Positions 33,590 through 43,665 are shown, counted from the first letter of the stretch. The stretch: 64,000 nucleotides of DNA from Formosa sediminum (GCF_007197735.1 NZ_CP041637.1:248001-312000), one strand, 5' to 3'. Made by a program: numbers and translations. The notes: a model not told the origin generated them from the sequence alone.

Positions 33590-35113
33590 ATGGAAGACAT
33601 AGAAAACATTGAATTAGCGTATTTAAGTCTCGACGATTACCAAGAGCTTAAAGTTGCCATGATTGAATCTTACAGTAGTATGCCAGATTCATATTGGAGA
33701 GAACATCAAATTGAAACCTTAATAAAACAATTTCCAGAAGGGCAAGTTGTTATAAAAATAAATAATCAAATTGCTGGATGTGCACTTTCTATTATTGTAG
33801 ATTATAGCAAGTTAGATGTTGCCCACACCTATAAAGATATTACAGGCGATTACACCTTTAATACACACAATAAAAATGGCGATGTTATTTATGGCGTAGA
33901 AGTATTTGTGAAACCAGAATTTAGAGGGTTACGTCTAGGCAGACGTTTATACGACTACAGAAAAGAACTATGCGAACGTCTTAATTTAAGAGGTTTAGCA
34001 TTTGGTGGTCGCATTCCAAACTACCATAAATATTCTAGCGAGTTAACGCCTAAGCAGTATATAGATAAAGTAAAACGTAAAGAAATACACGACCCTGTTT
34101 TAAACTTTCAAATTTCTAACGACTTCCACCCTACTCGTGTTTTAAAAAACTATTTAGAAGGCGATGCTAATTCTGAAGATTATGCCGTTTTATTAGAATG
34201 GGATAATATTTATTACGAAAAGAAAGAAATTAAGGCTGCAACCACAAAAAAAGTAGTTCGACTAGGTTTAATACAATGGCAAATGCGTCCGTATAACGAT
34301 TTAGATGAATTGATGCAACAAGCCGAATATTTTATAGATGCGGTGTCTGGCTACAGAAGTGATTTTGCATTGTTCCCTGAGTTTTTTAATGCACCATTAA
34401 TGGCAGACGATAACCATTTATCTGAACCCGATGCGATTAGAAATTTAGCCGAACATACAGCTACAATTGTACAACGTTTTTCTAAACTTGCCATTTCCTA
34501 TAATATCAATATTATAACGGGAAGTATGCCCGAAATAGCAGATAATAACAGATTATATAATGTTGGATATTTATGCCGAAGAGATGGAACTACAGAACGT
34601 TACGAAAAACTTCATGTGACACCAGATGAAGCTAAAGTTTGGGGTATGGAAGGCGGAAACAAATTACAAGCTTTCGATACAGACTGTGGTAAAATAGGCA
34701 TTCTAATTTGTTACGATTCTGAATTCCCTGAACTAAGCCGTTTATTAGCAGACGAAGGCATGGACATTCTTTTTGTGCCCTTTTTAACCGATACCCAAAA
34801 CGGGTATTCTCGCGTTAGACATTGTGCTCAAGCACGTGCTATAGAAAATGAATGTTATGTAGCCATAGCTGGTAGCGTAGGAAACCTTCCTAAAGTACAT
34901 AACATGGATATACAATTTGCGCAATCTATGGTGTTTACACCCTGCGATTTTGCATTCCCAGCAAATGGTATTAAAGCTGAAGCTACACCAAATACCGAAA
35001 TGATTTTAATTGCCGATGTAGATATAGATTTACTTAGAAACCTAAATCAATTTGGTAGTGTTAAAAACCTTAAAGATAGACGTAAAGATATTTTTGAATT
35101 GAGAAAAAAATAA
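33590..35113 (+). CDS. GNAT acetyltransferase / carbon-nitrogen hydrolase fusion
   Basis: The 507-residue protein joins two enzymes. Residues 1-210 form a GNAT domain with the acetyl-CoA loop VKPEFRGLRLGRRLYDYR near 104-121. Residues 225-507 form a nitrilase-superfamily domain with the catalytic Glu in LFPEFFNAP, Lys in YEKLHVTPDE and Cys in ILICYDSEFPE. This two-domain layout is known in bacteria but substrates are not established; an acyl-amide or peptide tailoring role is inference. It is a single-gene unit followed by a terminator. Confidence 0.92.
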   Translation: MEDIENIELAYLSLDDYQELKVAMIESYSSMPDSYWREHQIETLIKQFPEGQVVIKINNQIAGCALSIIVDYSKLDVAHTYKDITGDYTFNTHNKNGDVIYGVEVFVKPEFRGLRLGRRLYDYRKELCERLNLRGLAFGGRIPNYHKYSSELTPKQYIDKVKRKEIHDPVLNFQISNDFHPTRVLKNYLEGDANSEDYAVLLEWDNIYYEKKEIKAATTKKVVRLGLIQWQMRPYNDLDELMQQAEYFIDAVSGYRSDFALFPEFFNAPLMADDNHLSEPDAIRNLAEHTATIVQRFSKLAISYNINIITGSMPEIADNNRLYNVGYLCRRDGTTERYEKLHVTPDEAKVWGMEGGNKLQAFDTDCGKIGILICYDSEFPELSRLLADEGMDILFVPFLTDTQNGYSRVRHCAQARAIENECYVAIAGSVGNLPKVHNMDIQFAQSMVFTPCDFAFPANGIKAEATPNTEMILIADVDIDLLRNLNQFGSVKNLKDRRKDIFELRKK

Positions 35114-35141
35114 AATTCGTAACCACATAAAATAAATACTC

Positions 35142-35175
35142 AAGCATCATATTGAATAAATATGATGCTTTTTTA
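35142..35175 (+). terminator. Terminator after the GNAT-nitrilase gene
   Basis: A perfect 12-bp stem AAGCATCATATT / AATATGATGCTT with a 5-base loop is followed by a T run. Confidence 0.9.
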
Positions 35176-35201
35176 TGCAAAATTATTAGATAATTTTAAC
35201 A

Positions 35202-35240
35202 TTTAAACAAACGTTTAAATTAAACGTTTGTTTAAATTTG
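35202..35240 (+). promoter_or_regulatory. TetR operator (35-bp perfect palindrome) overlapping a -7 element
   Basis: Bases 35202-35236 form a perfect palindrome of two 17-base arms around one A; each arm contains AAACAAACGTTT or its inverse. The -7 element TAAATTTG (35233-35240) begins inside its right end, 27 bases before the tetR ATG. A bound repressor would block this promoter, so autorepression of the efflux operon is expected. Confidence 0.8.
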
Positions 35241-35266
35241 CCTTCATTTTATTTACGCTATTAGAT

Positions 35267-35887
35267 ATGACTTTTAACGATAAACAGATTAAAATTCTAG
35301 AAACCGCAGAGCGATTATTTGCAGAACACGGTTTTGATGGGACTAGTGTTAGGCATATTTCTAAAGATGCCGAAATTAATATAGCTATGATTTCGTATTA
35401 TTTCGGATCTAAAGAAAAGTTACTAGAATCACTTTTATTATATAGAATCTCTGGGTTTGGACTAGAATTAGAAAACATAATAAAAGGAGATCTAAGTTAT
35501 ATTGAAAAAGTTGATGCCTTTGTAGACATGTTAGTAAAACGTATTCATAAAAACAGACGCATTCATAAAATTGTAAATTTTGAATATTCAAATCAGTTCC
35601 GCCAAATAAACTTTGAAGGCTATGAGCAGAATAAAAAAGAGAATTTTAATACCATAGCTAACTTTGTAAAAAACGGTCAAGAAGCAGGAGAATTCAATCC
35701 TAATATTAATGTACAAATGATTATACCAACTATACTCGGTACCTATTTTCATTTTTACTACAATAAACAATTTTACACTAGCCTATTAAATATTAATAGT
35801 AATTCAGATGTAGATCAATACGTAGAACACCAATTAATACCTCACATAAAACAAATTATAAAAGCGTTATTAACTTATGAAAAGTAA
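35267..35887 (+). CDS. TetR/AcrR-family repressor of the efflux operon
   Basis: From ATG 35267 the 206-residue protein has the TetR helix-turn-helix: ILETAERLFAEHGFDGTSVR, then HISKDAEINIAMISYYFGSK. A variable ligand-binding half follows. An in-frame TTG at 35228 lies in the operator and upstream of the expected transcript start, so it was rejected. The 3' end overlaps the TolC-family gene by 11 bases, placing the regulator first in its own operon. The inducing compound is unknown. Confidence 0.92.
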   Translation: MTFNDKQIKILETAERLFAEHGFDGTSVRHISKDAEINIAMISYYFGSKEKLLESLLLYRISGFGLELENIIKGDLSYIEKVDAFVDMLVKRIHKNRRIHKIVNFEYSNQFRQINFEGYEQNKKENFNTIANFVKNGQEAGEFNPNINVQMIIPTILGTYFHFYYNKQFYTSLLNINSNSDVDQYVEHQLIPHIKQIIKALLTYEK

Positions 35888-37193
35888 TGTACTCATACTT
35901 TCAATGTTTAGCTTTTTGTGCCTAACTCAACTTAAAGCACAAGAGCAAAAACCACTATCCATTCAAGAAGCCGTTAGCCTGGTATTGCAACAAAGTGATG
36001 CAGCAAAACTAAACGACACAAAAGTAAACACTTCAGAACATGAAGTTCAAGTAGCTAAAAATTTACAATACCCTGATATTAGTATTGGTGGCCAATATAG
36101 ATATTTAACGAATGTAGAATTTTCCTCCGATATCCAATCCGATGCTATTTCTGAACTCGCTCAAGGTTCTGAAATTCCAGATGTAAATGAGTTTAAAATA
36201 GGATATCTAGATATTAGTATGCCTTTATTTGCTGGTTTTAAAATTAAAAACACTATCGAAGCCAGTAAAAATGCTCATACTGCAACATCATATATGGCCA
36301 AAAACAATAAGGAAAAATTAGCTTTAGAAACTATCCATTTATATCTCAATTTATATAAAGCCGAGCAATCTATTGCCTTATTTGAAGAAAATCTTATTAG
36401 TGCGCAACAACGGGTAACAGATTTTAAAAACATGGAAGAAAATGGGCTTTTAGCTAGAAACGACTTATTAAAAGCACAACTTCAAGAGTCTCAGGTAAAA
36501 ATATCTTTAGAAGAAGCTAAAAAAAATAAATCCATATTAAATTACCGACTAGTCACACTGCTTAAACTACCTCAAGGTACTAGCCTAAAAACCATTTCTG
36601 AACAATTTGGTATTACACCAGAAACTTTAGATGCAGATTCTATTTACCGTAGCGATTTAGAAGCTTTAAAATACCAAGAGCTAGCAACAGAAAACCAAAT
36701 TAAAATAGCTAAAAGTAATTATTACCCTTCTATTGGACTAGTAGGTGGATATTTGGCATTAGATATGCCCAACGCGTTTACACTAACAAATGCCATAAAT
36801 ATTGGAGTTGGTATTTCTTATGACTTGTCTGATATTTTTAAAAATAAAAGCGAAGTTGAAATCGCAAAAAGCAAAGCAGAAGAATTACATTATAAAATAG
36901 ATCAAACAACAGATCAAATTAAAGTTGAAGTTGAAAATGCCTTGCAAAATTATCAATTGGCCAACAAAAAACTTGAACTGTATGCCCAATCCGAAATACA
37001 AGCTATAGAAAATTACCGCATAGTTAAAGACAAATTTGAAAACGGACTAGCAGATACTAACGATACACTTGAGGCCGACTTGGAGCAACTTCAAGCAAAA
37101 ATAAATCTTGCTTTTGCTAAAGCAGATATTTCACAAAAATATTATGAACTTTTAACCGCTCAGGGACAACTAACAACACTAATAAACAACTAG
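35877..37193 (+). CDS. TolC-family outer membrane efflux channel
   Basis: The 438-residue protein has a Sec signal (SMFSFLCLTQLKAQ) and two outer-membrane-efflux repeats of long coiled-coil helices with short strands (DISIGGQYRYL, IGYLDISMPLFAGFKI and later YPSIGLVGGYLALD). It would form the trimeric exit duct for the EmrA/EmrB-type pump encoded next. It begins inside the end of tetR and precedes the adaptor gene by 14 bases. Confidence 0.92.
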   Translation: MKSNVLILSMFSFLCLTQLKAQEQKPLSIQEAVSLVLQQSDAAKLNDTKVNTSEHEVQVAKNLQYPDISIGGQYRYLTNVEFSSDIQSDAISELAQGSEIPDVNEFKIGYLDISMPLFAGFKIKNTIEASKNAHTATSYMAKNNKEKLALETIHLYLNLYKAEQSIALFEENLISAQQRVTDFKNMEENGLLARNDLLKAQLQESQVKISLEEAKKNKSILNYRLVTLLKLPQGTSLKTISEQFGITPETLDADSIYRSDLEALKYQELATENQIKIAKSNYYPSIGLVGGYLALDMPNAFTLTNAINIGVGISYDLSDIFKNKSEVEIAKSKAEELHYKIDQTTDQIKVEVENALQNYQLANKKLELYAQSEIQAIENYRIVKDKFENGLADTNDTLEADLEQLQAKINLAFAKADISQKYYELLTAQGQLTTLINN

Positions 37194-37207
37194 TAACAAA
37201 AAATAAA

Positions 37208-38296
37208 ATGGAACAAGAACAAAAACAAAAGACAAATAAAAAATTCGCACTTATCGTTTCCGTAATACTTGTTATAGGAATTATATATGGTGGGTATAAA
37301 TTTATGCACTCTCTAGCACATGAGGAAACAGATGATGCCCAATTAGAAGCGAATATGACACCTATTATCCCTCATGTTTCTGGATATATAGATAAAGTTT
37401 TAGTATCAGACAACGACATTGTAAAAAAAGGAGACACCTTATTAATTATAGATAATACCGATTATTTAATTCAGTTAAAACAAGCAGAAGCTAACGTCAC
37501 TGCCGCACAAAGTGGTCTAGCTGTTTCTGAAGCCAGTATTGGTTCTTACGCTGCGAACTCTAATGCTGCAAATGCGCAAGCTAACTCTGCTTCGCTTACT
37601 ATTGAAACCGCTAAAATAAAGTTATGGCGTGCTCAAAATGATTTTAAACGTTACGAGAATTTATTCAAAAATCATTCCATTACAGAGCAACAATACGAAC
37701 AAGCGTTAGCGGCTAAACAAGAGGCAGAAAAACAACTAGAAATTTTACAAACGCAACAAAAAGCACGAGCAAGCCAAAGTAATGCAGCTTCTCACCAAAC
37801 TACAATTTCAAAAAAACAAGTTACTGTTGCAGAAGCTCAAATAAAATTAGCTGAAGCTCAATTAAGTGCTGCTGTCCAAAATTTAAATTACACATATGTT
37901 ACTGCGCCTATAGATGGTCAATTGGCGAGTGTAAAAGTACAATCAGGTCAATTTGTACAACCTGGTCAATCTTTATTTTATCTCGTCAATACCAAAGACA
38001 AGTGGGTCGTTGCAAACTTTAAAGAAACCCAATTAGAAAAAATGACAGTGGGACAAAAAGTAAGCATTACTGTAGATGCTTATCCGGATTTCGAATTTGA
38101 AGGAATAGTCTCTAACTTTTCTCCGGCCACCGGTTCTAAATTTTCTTTACTTCCGCCAGATAACGCAACAGGTAACTTTGTAAAAACGGTACAACGGTTA
38201 CCTGTTAAAATTGATTTTACAAAAAATAATGATGCCGAACAATTTAAAAAACTGCGCTCAGGCATGAATGTTTATGTAGACGTGCACTTAGATTAA
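37208..38296 (+). CDS. HlyD/EmrA-family membrane fusion adaptor
   Basis: The 362-residue protein has one N-terminal membrane helix (FALIVSVILVIGIIYGGYKF). The split lipoyl domain follows, with HVSGYIDKVLVSDNDIVKKG near 56-75 and YVTAPIDGQLASVKVQSGQF near 230-250, around a long alpha-hairpin rich in Ala, Gln and Glu. A beta-barrel near the end closes the protein. It bridges the inner-membrane MFS pump and the TolC-type channel. Genes on both sides are 14 and 3 bases away. Confidence 0.93.
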   Translation: MEQEQKQKTNKKFALIVSVILVIGIIYGGYKFMHSLAHEETDDAQLEANMTPIIPHVSGYIDKVLVSDNDIVKKGDTLLIIDNTDYLIQLKQAEANVTAAQSGLAVSEASIGSYAANSNAANAQANSASLTIETAKIKLWRAQNDFKRYENLFKNHSITEQQYEQALAAKQEAEKQLEILQTQQKARASQSNAASHQTTISKKQVTVAEAQIKLAEAQLSAAVQNLNYTYVTAPIDGQLASVKVQSGQFVQPGQSLFYLVNTKDKWVVANFKETQLEKMTVGQKVSITVDAYPDFEFEGIVSNFSPATGSKFSLLPPDNATGNFVKTVQRLPVKIDFTKNNDAEQFKKLRSGMNVYVDVHLD

Positions 38297-38299
38297 ATT

Positions 38300-39889
38300 A
38301 TGCAAGAACAACAACTAGAAGACGAAGACAGCTTAGTTGAATACGGTTTTAGAAGAGTAATTATAACCATAACTGCAGTGTTATGTGCGCTTTTAGAAAT
38401 TGTAGATACAACTATTGTAAATGTAGCCCTCAATGACATGAAAGGTAGTCTTGGAGCCACTTTAACAGATGTAGCATGGGTAATAACAGCCTATGCCATT
38501 GCAAATGTTATTGTAATCCCCATGACTAGTTGGCTGTCAAAACAATTTGGAAGACGAAATTATTTTGCCACATCTATAATTATTTTTACTGTATCATCTT
38601 TTTTATGTGGTAACGCAACAAATATTTGGGAACTTGTTGCTTTTAGATTTATACAAGGTCTTGGTGGTGGTGCATTATTAGTAACTGCCCAAACCATTAT
38701 TACAGAAAGTTACCCAATGGCCAAGCGTGGTATGGCTCAGGCCATTTATGGAATGGGAGTTATTGTTGGCCCTACTTTAGGCCCGCCTCTTGGAGGTTAT
38801 ATTGTAGATAATTATTCTTGGCCTTATATTTTTTACATCAATATACCTTTAGGAATTATAGCTACATTTTTAACAATTATGTATGTTAGAAGCCCTAAAT
38901 ACGGAGAAAAATTAAAAGCAAGTCAGGTAGATTGGTGGGGCATAGTTTTATTGGCTACGTTTATAGGTTCTCTACAATTTGTATTAGAACATGGCCAACA
39001 AGACGATTGGTTTGATAATTCCTTAATTTTAACTTTAAGTATTACATCATTTTTTGGATTAATTCTTTTTATATGGAGAGAATTAGTTTACGAGAATCCT
39101 ATTGTTAACCTAAGAGTATTAAGAGATAGTAACCTGAGAGTTGGTACTATTATGACATTTATTTTGGGATTTGGTCTATATGGCTCAACATTTATTATTC
39201 CTATTTATACACAATCAGTATTAGGTTTTACGGCCACAGATGCTGGGTTATTATTAATACCAAGCTCTATAACTACGGGGATTATGATGCCAATAATAGG
39301 AAAATTAATTCAAAAAGGAGTGCCTCAAAAATACTTAGTTACAGCAGGTTTTTCTATTTTCTTTATTTATAGTGTCTGGATGTATTTAGAAATGACTCCT
39401 GATACAGGTGTAGAACATTTCTTTTGGCCACTAGTGGTTAGAGGGATTGGTCTAGGTCTTTTATTTGTACCCATAACTACACTTTCTCTTTCTACACTAA
39501 CAGGAAAAGATATTGGGGATGGTGCTGCATTTACAGGAATGACAAGACAATTAGGAGGCTCATTTGGAATTGCTATTATTACAACCATGATATCGCGTTG
39601 GGGCCAACAACATCGTGTAGATTTAATTCCAAATTTAGATCCAACAAAATTTAATGTCCAACAACGTATACAAAGTTTACAACACATGTTTATGGGTAAA
39701 GGGTTTTCTGTAAACGAATCGCTAAATAAAGCTTATGAATTATTAGACCTCTCTGTCACAAAACAAGCTGTAGTACTTTCTTATATGGATATATTTTTAT
39801 ACCTGGGTATTTTATTCTTACTATGCGTCCCTTTTGTATTACTTATTAAAAAAGGTGCTGGAAAAGTTGATATGAGCGCAGTACATTAA
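38300..39889 (+). CDS. MFS multidrug transporter, DHA2/EmrB type
   Basis: The 529-residue protein has about 14 membrane helices and the DHA2 signatures: LEIVDTTIVNVAL in helix 1 (motif D1-like), WLSKQFGRRNYF (motif A) and GAGLGP-like GMGVIVGPTLGPPLGGYI (motif C). It is a proton-driven drug or metabolite exporter working with the EmrA-like and TolC-like partners upstream. It ends the operon, with a hairpin 22 bases after the stop. Confidence 0.93.
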   Translation: MQEQQLEDEDSLVEYGFRRVIITITAVLCALLEIVDTTIVNVALNDMKGSLGATLTDVAWVITAYAIANVIVIPMTSWLSKQFGRRNYFATSIIIFTVSSFLCGNATNIWELVAFRFIQGLGGGALLVTAQTIITESYPMAKRGMAQAIYGMGVIVGPTLGPPLGGYIVDNYSWPYIFYINIPLGIIATFLTIMYVRSPKYGEKLKASQVDWWGIVLLATFIGSLQFVLEHGQQDDWFDNSLILTLSITSFFGLILFIWRELVYENPIVNLRVLRDSNLRVGTIMTFILGFGLYGSTFIIPIYTQSVLGFTATDAGLLLIPSSITTGIMMPIIGKLIQKGVPQKYLVTAGFSIFFIYSVWMYLEMTPDTGVEHFFWPLVVRGIGLGLLFVPITTLSLSTLTGKDIGDGAAFTGMTRQLGGSFGIAIITTMISRWGQQHRVDLIPNLDPTKFNVQQRIQSLQHMFMGKGFSVNESLNKAYELLDLSVTKQAVVLSYMDIFLYLGILFLLCVPFVLLIKKGAGKVDMSAVH

Positions 39890-39910
39890 TAAAATTATCA
39901 CATCTATTTT

Positions 39911-39967
39911 AAGCCCCATTGTCTTTCGCATATCTGATTAGATGATGGGGCTTCTTATTATTTTTTT
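39911..39967 (+). terminator. Terminator of the efflux operon
   Basis: AAGCCCCAT (39911-39919) pairs with ATGGGGCTT (39945-39953) around a 25-base loop that can fold further. A T-rich stretch (39956-39967) follows. Confidence 0.75.
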
Positions 39968-40039
39968 GATAAAGTTTATTATCTTCGTTAGGTATTAATC
40001 ATTTTTTAGGCTAAAAATCAATAACTAAACCAACCAATT

Positions 40040-41089
40040 ATGTTAAAACACATGAAGTCACCAACATGGTATAATTTTATATTTTGCCTCTTTCTAGTTG
40101 TCTTCTCCAGCACGCAACTAACCGCTCAAAACGACACTTTAATTCTTAAAAATAAGGATAAACTTATTGGAGACATTAAAGAAATGAACAAAGGTGTCCT
40201 TACTATGGAAACCGATTATAGTGATAGTGATTTTCAAATTAAATGGAAAGATGTAATCTATGTAAGCAGTCAGCAAACCTATTTAATGTCTTTATCTAAC
40301 GGAAGACGTGTTAATAGCAAACTTCAAACTAAGGTTGGAGACTCTAACATGATTAGCTTAAAACAAGGCGATGAAATTATAGAAACCGAAATCTCAAACG
40401 TAGTATATATAAAAGCTATAGAAAACAGTTTTATTTCCCGCTTAGATGCGAGCTTATCTGTTGGTTTTAACTTTGCAAAAACAAATAACTTAACCCAATT
40501 TTCTATACTAAGTAATTTAGGCTATACAGCAGATAAATGGGGATTTACTGCAGGATTTAACTCTGTAAGAAGTAACCAAGACGATGTAGATGAAACAAAA
40601 CGTACCGATGCAAATATTGGTGCTAAATACTTTATGCGGCACGATTGGTTTGCTTTGGTAAACGCAACCTTCCTTTCTAACGACGAGCAATTATTGAAAC
40701 TTAGATCTTCAACCCAAGGTGGTGTGGGTAAATATATTATTCACTCTAACCGTGTGTATTTTGCAACTGGAACAGGATTAGCTTGGACTAATGAAAATTA
40801 TACAGATCCTACTATTGATACTAAAAATAGTTTAGAAGCCTTTTTATCTTTAGAATTAAACATGTTTGATTTTGACGACATCAGTCTATATTCAAATTTT
40901 GTAGTGTATCCTAGTTTAACCGAAAGTGATCGTGTTAGAACAGATTTAAACTTAAACCTAAAATATGATTTACCTTTAGACTTCTTTGTTCAAGTAGGTT
41001 TAACTCACAACTACGATAGCAAACCTGTAGAAGGAGCTTCAGACACCGATTATGTGTTTCAAACAACCTTAGGTTGGGAACTAGATTAA
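40040..41089 (+). CDS. DUF481 outer membrane protein
   Basis: The 349-residue protein has a signal peptide (FLVVFSSTQLTAQ) and a leading domain of short repeats (LILKNKDKLIGDIKEM, VLTMETDYSDSDFQIKW). A DUF481 barrel from about 130 (LDASLSVGFNFAKTNNLTQ) follows and ends in strand YVFQTTLGWELD. Such proteins are salt-induced or unknown outer-membrane barrels. It is a single gene, convergent with the ion channel gene 50 bases away. Confidence 0.85.
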   Translation: MLKHMKSPTWYNFIFCLFLVVFSSTQLTAQNDTLILKNKDKLIGDIKEMNKGVLTMETDYSDSDFQIKWKDVIYVSSQQTYLMSLSNGRRVNSKLQTKVGDSNMISLKQGDEIIETEISNVVYIKAIENSFISRLDASLSVGFNFAKTNNLTQFSILSNLGYTADKWGFTAGFNSVRSNQDDVDETKRTDANIGAKYFMRHDWFALVNATFLSNDEQLLKLRSSTQGGVGKYIIHSNRVYFATGTGLAWTNENYTDPTIDTKNSLEAFLSLELNMFDFDDISLYSNFVVYPSLTESDRVRTDLNLNLKYDLPLDFFVQVGLTHNYDSKPVEGASDTDYVFQTTLGWELD

Positions 41090-41138
41090 ATTATTTACAG
41101 ATATTAAAATGCCTTGGTCTAATTTCAATACAATTTAA

Positions 41139-41864
41139 CTACTCAAGTTGTGAATCATCTCTTTCTTCAATTTCTCGAGCTTTTGATAAAGAGGTCGCTA
41201 CTAATCCGGCAGGAATAGTAACAATCCCTACACCAATAATAAGAATACAAAATGTAAAGATTTTTCCACCAGTAGTAATCGGATAAACATCGCCATATCC
41301 TACAGTTGTTAAGGTTACAACAGCCCACCATGCACTGTGAAAAATAGATGCAAATACTTCAGGTTGCGCTTCATTCTCAAAATAATAAATACCAGCAGAA
41401 GCTAAAAACATAAATATAGCTGTAACAATTAAAAATAAGATAATTTCTTCTCTTACTAATTTTGCAGCTAAATGAAAACGGTGTAAAGCCTTATTGTATC
41501 TAATAAGTTTTAAGGCTCTAAAGATTCTGAATACACGAAACACTCGTAAGGCTCTAAAATCTAAGGTTCCTTTTAAATAAAAAGGTAAAATGGCCATTAA
41601 ATCTATAACGCCGTAGAAACTAAATATATACTTTAAAGGTTTTTCTGCTACATACACTCGAATAATATATTCTAAAGAAAATATTATTACGCAAAATGTT
41701 TCAAAAACATCTAAATAAAATTTAGTTTCATTTGTAATATCAGGGAGTGTTTCTACAGAAAAAGCAACTAAAGAAAGTAAAATTAAAGCCTGAATAATGT
41801 AATCGAATAATTTTCCATTTTTAGTGGTATTATCTTCTACTAAAAGCCTTAATTTTTCTTTCAT
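41139..41864 (-). CDS. Voltage-gated-type potassium channel
   Basis: The 241-residue protein has six membrane segments. A clear S4 voltage sensor with Arg at every third position (FRALRVFRVFRIFRALKLIR near 103-122) is followed by a pore loop with the K+ selectivity filter TLTTVGYGD. It belongs to the Kv-like ion transporter family and would form a tetramer in the inner membrane. A final S6 and short charged tail end the protein. It is downstream of argS on the same strand, 22 bases after its stop. Confidence 0.92.
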   Translation of the reverse strand: MKEKLRLLVEDNTTKNGKLFDYIIQALILLSLVAFSVETLPDITNETKFYLDVFETFCVIIFSLEYIIRVYVAEKPLKYIFSFYGVIDLMAILPFYLKGTLDFRALRVFRVFRIFRALKLIRYNKALHRFHLAAKLVREEIILFLIVTAIFMFLASAGIYYFENEAQPEVFASIFHSAWWAVVTLTTVGYGDVYPITTGGKIFTFCILIIGVGIVTIPAGLVATSLSKAREIEERDDSQLE

Positions 41865-41886
41865 TTTTCTTATGTATAAAGGTTAC

Positions 41887-43665
41887 TTACATGCGTTCTG
41901 GCACATTTATACCCAATAAACTAAATGCATTTTTTATAGTAGTAGCAACGGCCTGAGACAATTGCACTCTAAATATTTTTTCGTCTAAATTATCTGCACC
42001 CAAAATAGATACGTTTTGATAGAACGAATTAAATTCTTTAACCAAATCGTAAGTATAGTTTGCAATAATAGCAGGGCTAAATTGAGCTGCTGCTAACTGA
42101 ATGGTTTCTGGGAATAACTGCAATTGCTTTAATAACGATTTTTCTTTTTCATGTAAATCTATTTTTGGTGTATTTACAGTATAATCAAAATCTGCCTTTC
42201 TAATAATAGATTGTATTCTAGCATAGGTATACTGAATAAATGGTCCAGTATTTCCTTGAAAATCTATCGATTCTTTAGGGTCGAACAAAATACGCTTTTT
42301 AGGATCGACTTTTAAGATGTAATATTTTAAAGCCCCTAAACCGATTGTACTATATAATTGGTCTTTTTCGTCTTGCGTATAACCATCTAATTTCCCTAAT
42401 TCTTCTGAAATTTCTCCTGCAGTCTCAGCCATTTCAGAAATTAAATCGTCGGCATCTACAACAGTTCCCTCTCTACTCTTCATTTTTCCGCTAGGTAAAT
42501 CTACCATTCCGTAACTTAAATGAAATAGATGTTCTGCCCAATCAAAACCAAGCTTTTTAAGAATTAAAAACAATACTTTAAAGTGATAGTCTTGCTCGTT
42601 ACCTACCGTGTAAACTAGACCTCCAACATCTTCATAATCTTTTATACGTTGTATGGCTGTACCAATATCTTGAGTTATATAAACTGCTGTCCCATCAGAT
42701 CTTAGTACAATTTTTTCGTCTAACCCTTCATCAGTTAAATCGCACCAAACTGAACCATCTTCTTTTTTAAAAAATACTCCAGATTTTAAACCTTCGGCAA
42801 CAAACTCTTTTCCTAATAAATAGGTATTACTTTCATAATAATAACAATCAAAATCTACACCTAAATCATTATATGTTACTTCAAATCCGTCGTAAACCCA
42901 TTGATTCATGGTTTTCCAAAGCGATACTACAGCCTCATCTCCTGCTTCCCACTTTAATAACATATCTTGAGCTTCTAAAAGAATTGGGGCTTGTTTTTTA
43001 GCTTCGTCTTCAGACAGACCATCCGCTTTTAAAGCTTCAATTTCTTTTTTATATTCTTGATCAAATTTTACATAATAATTCCCTACAAGTTTATCTCCTT
43101 TTAAGCGTGTACTTTCAGGAGTTTCTCCTTTACCAAAACGTTTCCAGGCTAACATACTTTTACAGATATGAATACCACGATCGTTTATAATTTGTGTTTT
43201 ATATACTTTTTTACCAGAAGCCTTTAAAATTTCTGCAACACTATATCCTAATAAGTTATTTCTAATATGTCCTAAGTGTAAAGGTTTATTAGTGTTTGGT
43301 GAAGAGTACTCAACCATAACTGCTTTATCTTTTGCATCTGGAAGTTTATATCCAAAACGAGCCTCTGTTTTAATGGTGTTAAACCAGTTCAGATAATAGG
43401 AATCTGCTATTACAATATTTAAAAACCCTTTTACAACATTATAACCAGTAACATCTTCTACTTTATTTAGTAAATATTCTCCTATAGCTTCACCTATTTG
43501 CACAGGATTACCTTTTACTACGCGTAACATAGGAAAAACAACCACAGTAATGTCTCCTTCAAACTCTTTACGAGTAGATTGAAATTCTACAGATTCTAAT
43601 TCTGCATTATAAATAGATGCGACGGCTTGCTTTACATGTTGCGACAAAGACTCTTGTATACTCAT
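41887..43665 (-). CDS. argS: Arginyl-tRNA synthetase
   Basis: This class I synthetase charges tRNA-Arg. The 592-residue protein has the N-terminal additional domain, the HIGH region SSPNTNKPLHLGHIRNNLLG near 120-139, and a KMSKS-position sequence KMKSREGTVV typical of ArgS. The DALR anticodon domain ends in SLLGINVPERM. A -7 element TATCTTTG on the reverse strand (43689-43696) lies 23 bases before the ATG. Confidence 0.97.
   Translation of the reverse strand: MSIQESLSQHVKQAVASIYNAELESVEFQSTRKEFEGDITVVVFPMLRVVKGNPVQIGEAIGEYLLNKVEDVTGYNVVKGFLNIVIADSYYLNWFNTIKTEARFGYKLPDAKDKAVMVEYSSPNTNKPLHLGHIRNNLLGYSVAEILKASGKKVYKTQIINDRGIHICKSMLAWKRFGKGETPESTRLKGDKLVGNYYVKFDQEYKKEIEALKADGLSEDEAKKQAPILLEAQDMLLKWEAGDEAVVSLWKTMNQWVYDGFEVTYNDLGVDFDCYYYESNTYLLGKEFVAEGLKSGVFFKKEDGSVWCDLTDEGLDEKIVLRSDGTAVYITQDIGTAIQRIKDYEDVGGLVYTVGNEQDYHFKVLFLILKKLGFDWAEHLFHLSYGMVDLPSGKMKSREGTVVDADDLISEMAETAGEISEELGKLDGYTQDEKDQLYSTIGLGALKYYILKVDPKKRILFDPKESIDFQGNTGPFIQYTYARIQSIIRKADFDYTVNTPKIDLHEKEKSLLKQLQLFPETIQLAAAQFSPAIIANYTYDLVKEFNSFYQNVSILGADNLDEKIFRVQLSQAVATTIKNAFSLLGINVPERM

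Noticed and set aside
41074-41286. Small plus-strand frame at the end of the DUF481 gene
   Set aside because: It is the shadow of the ion channel gene on the other strand.
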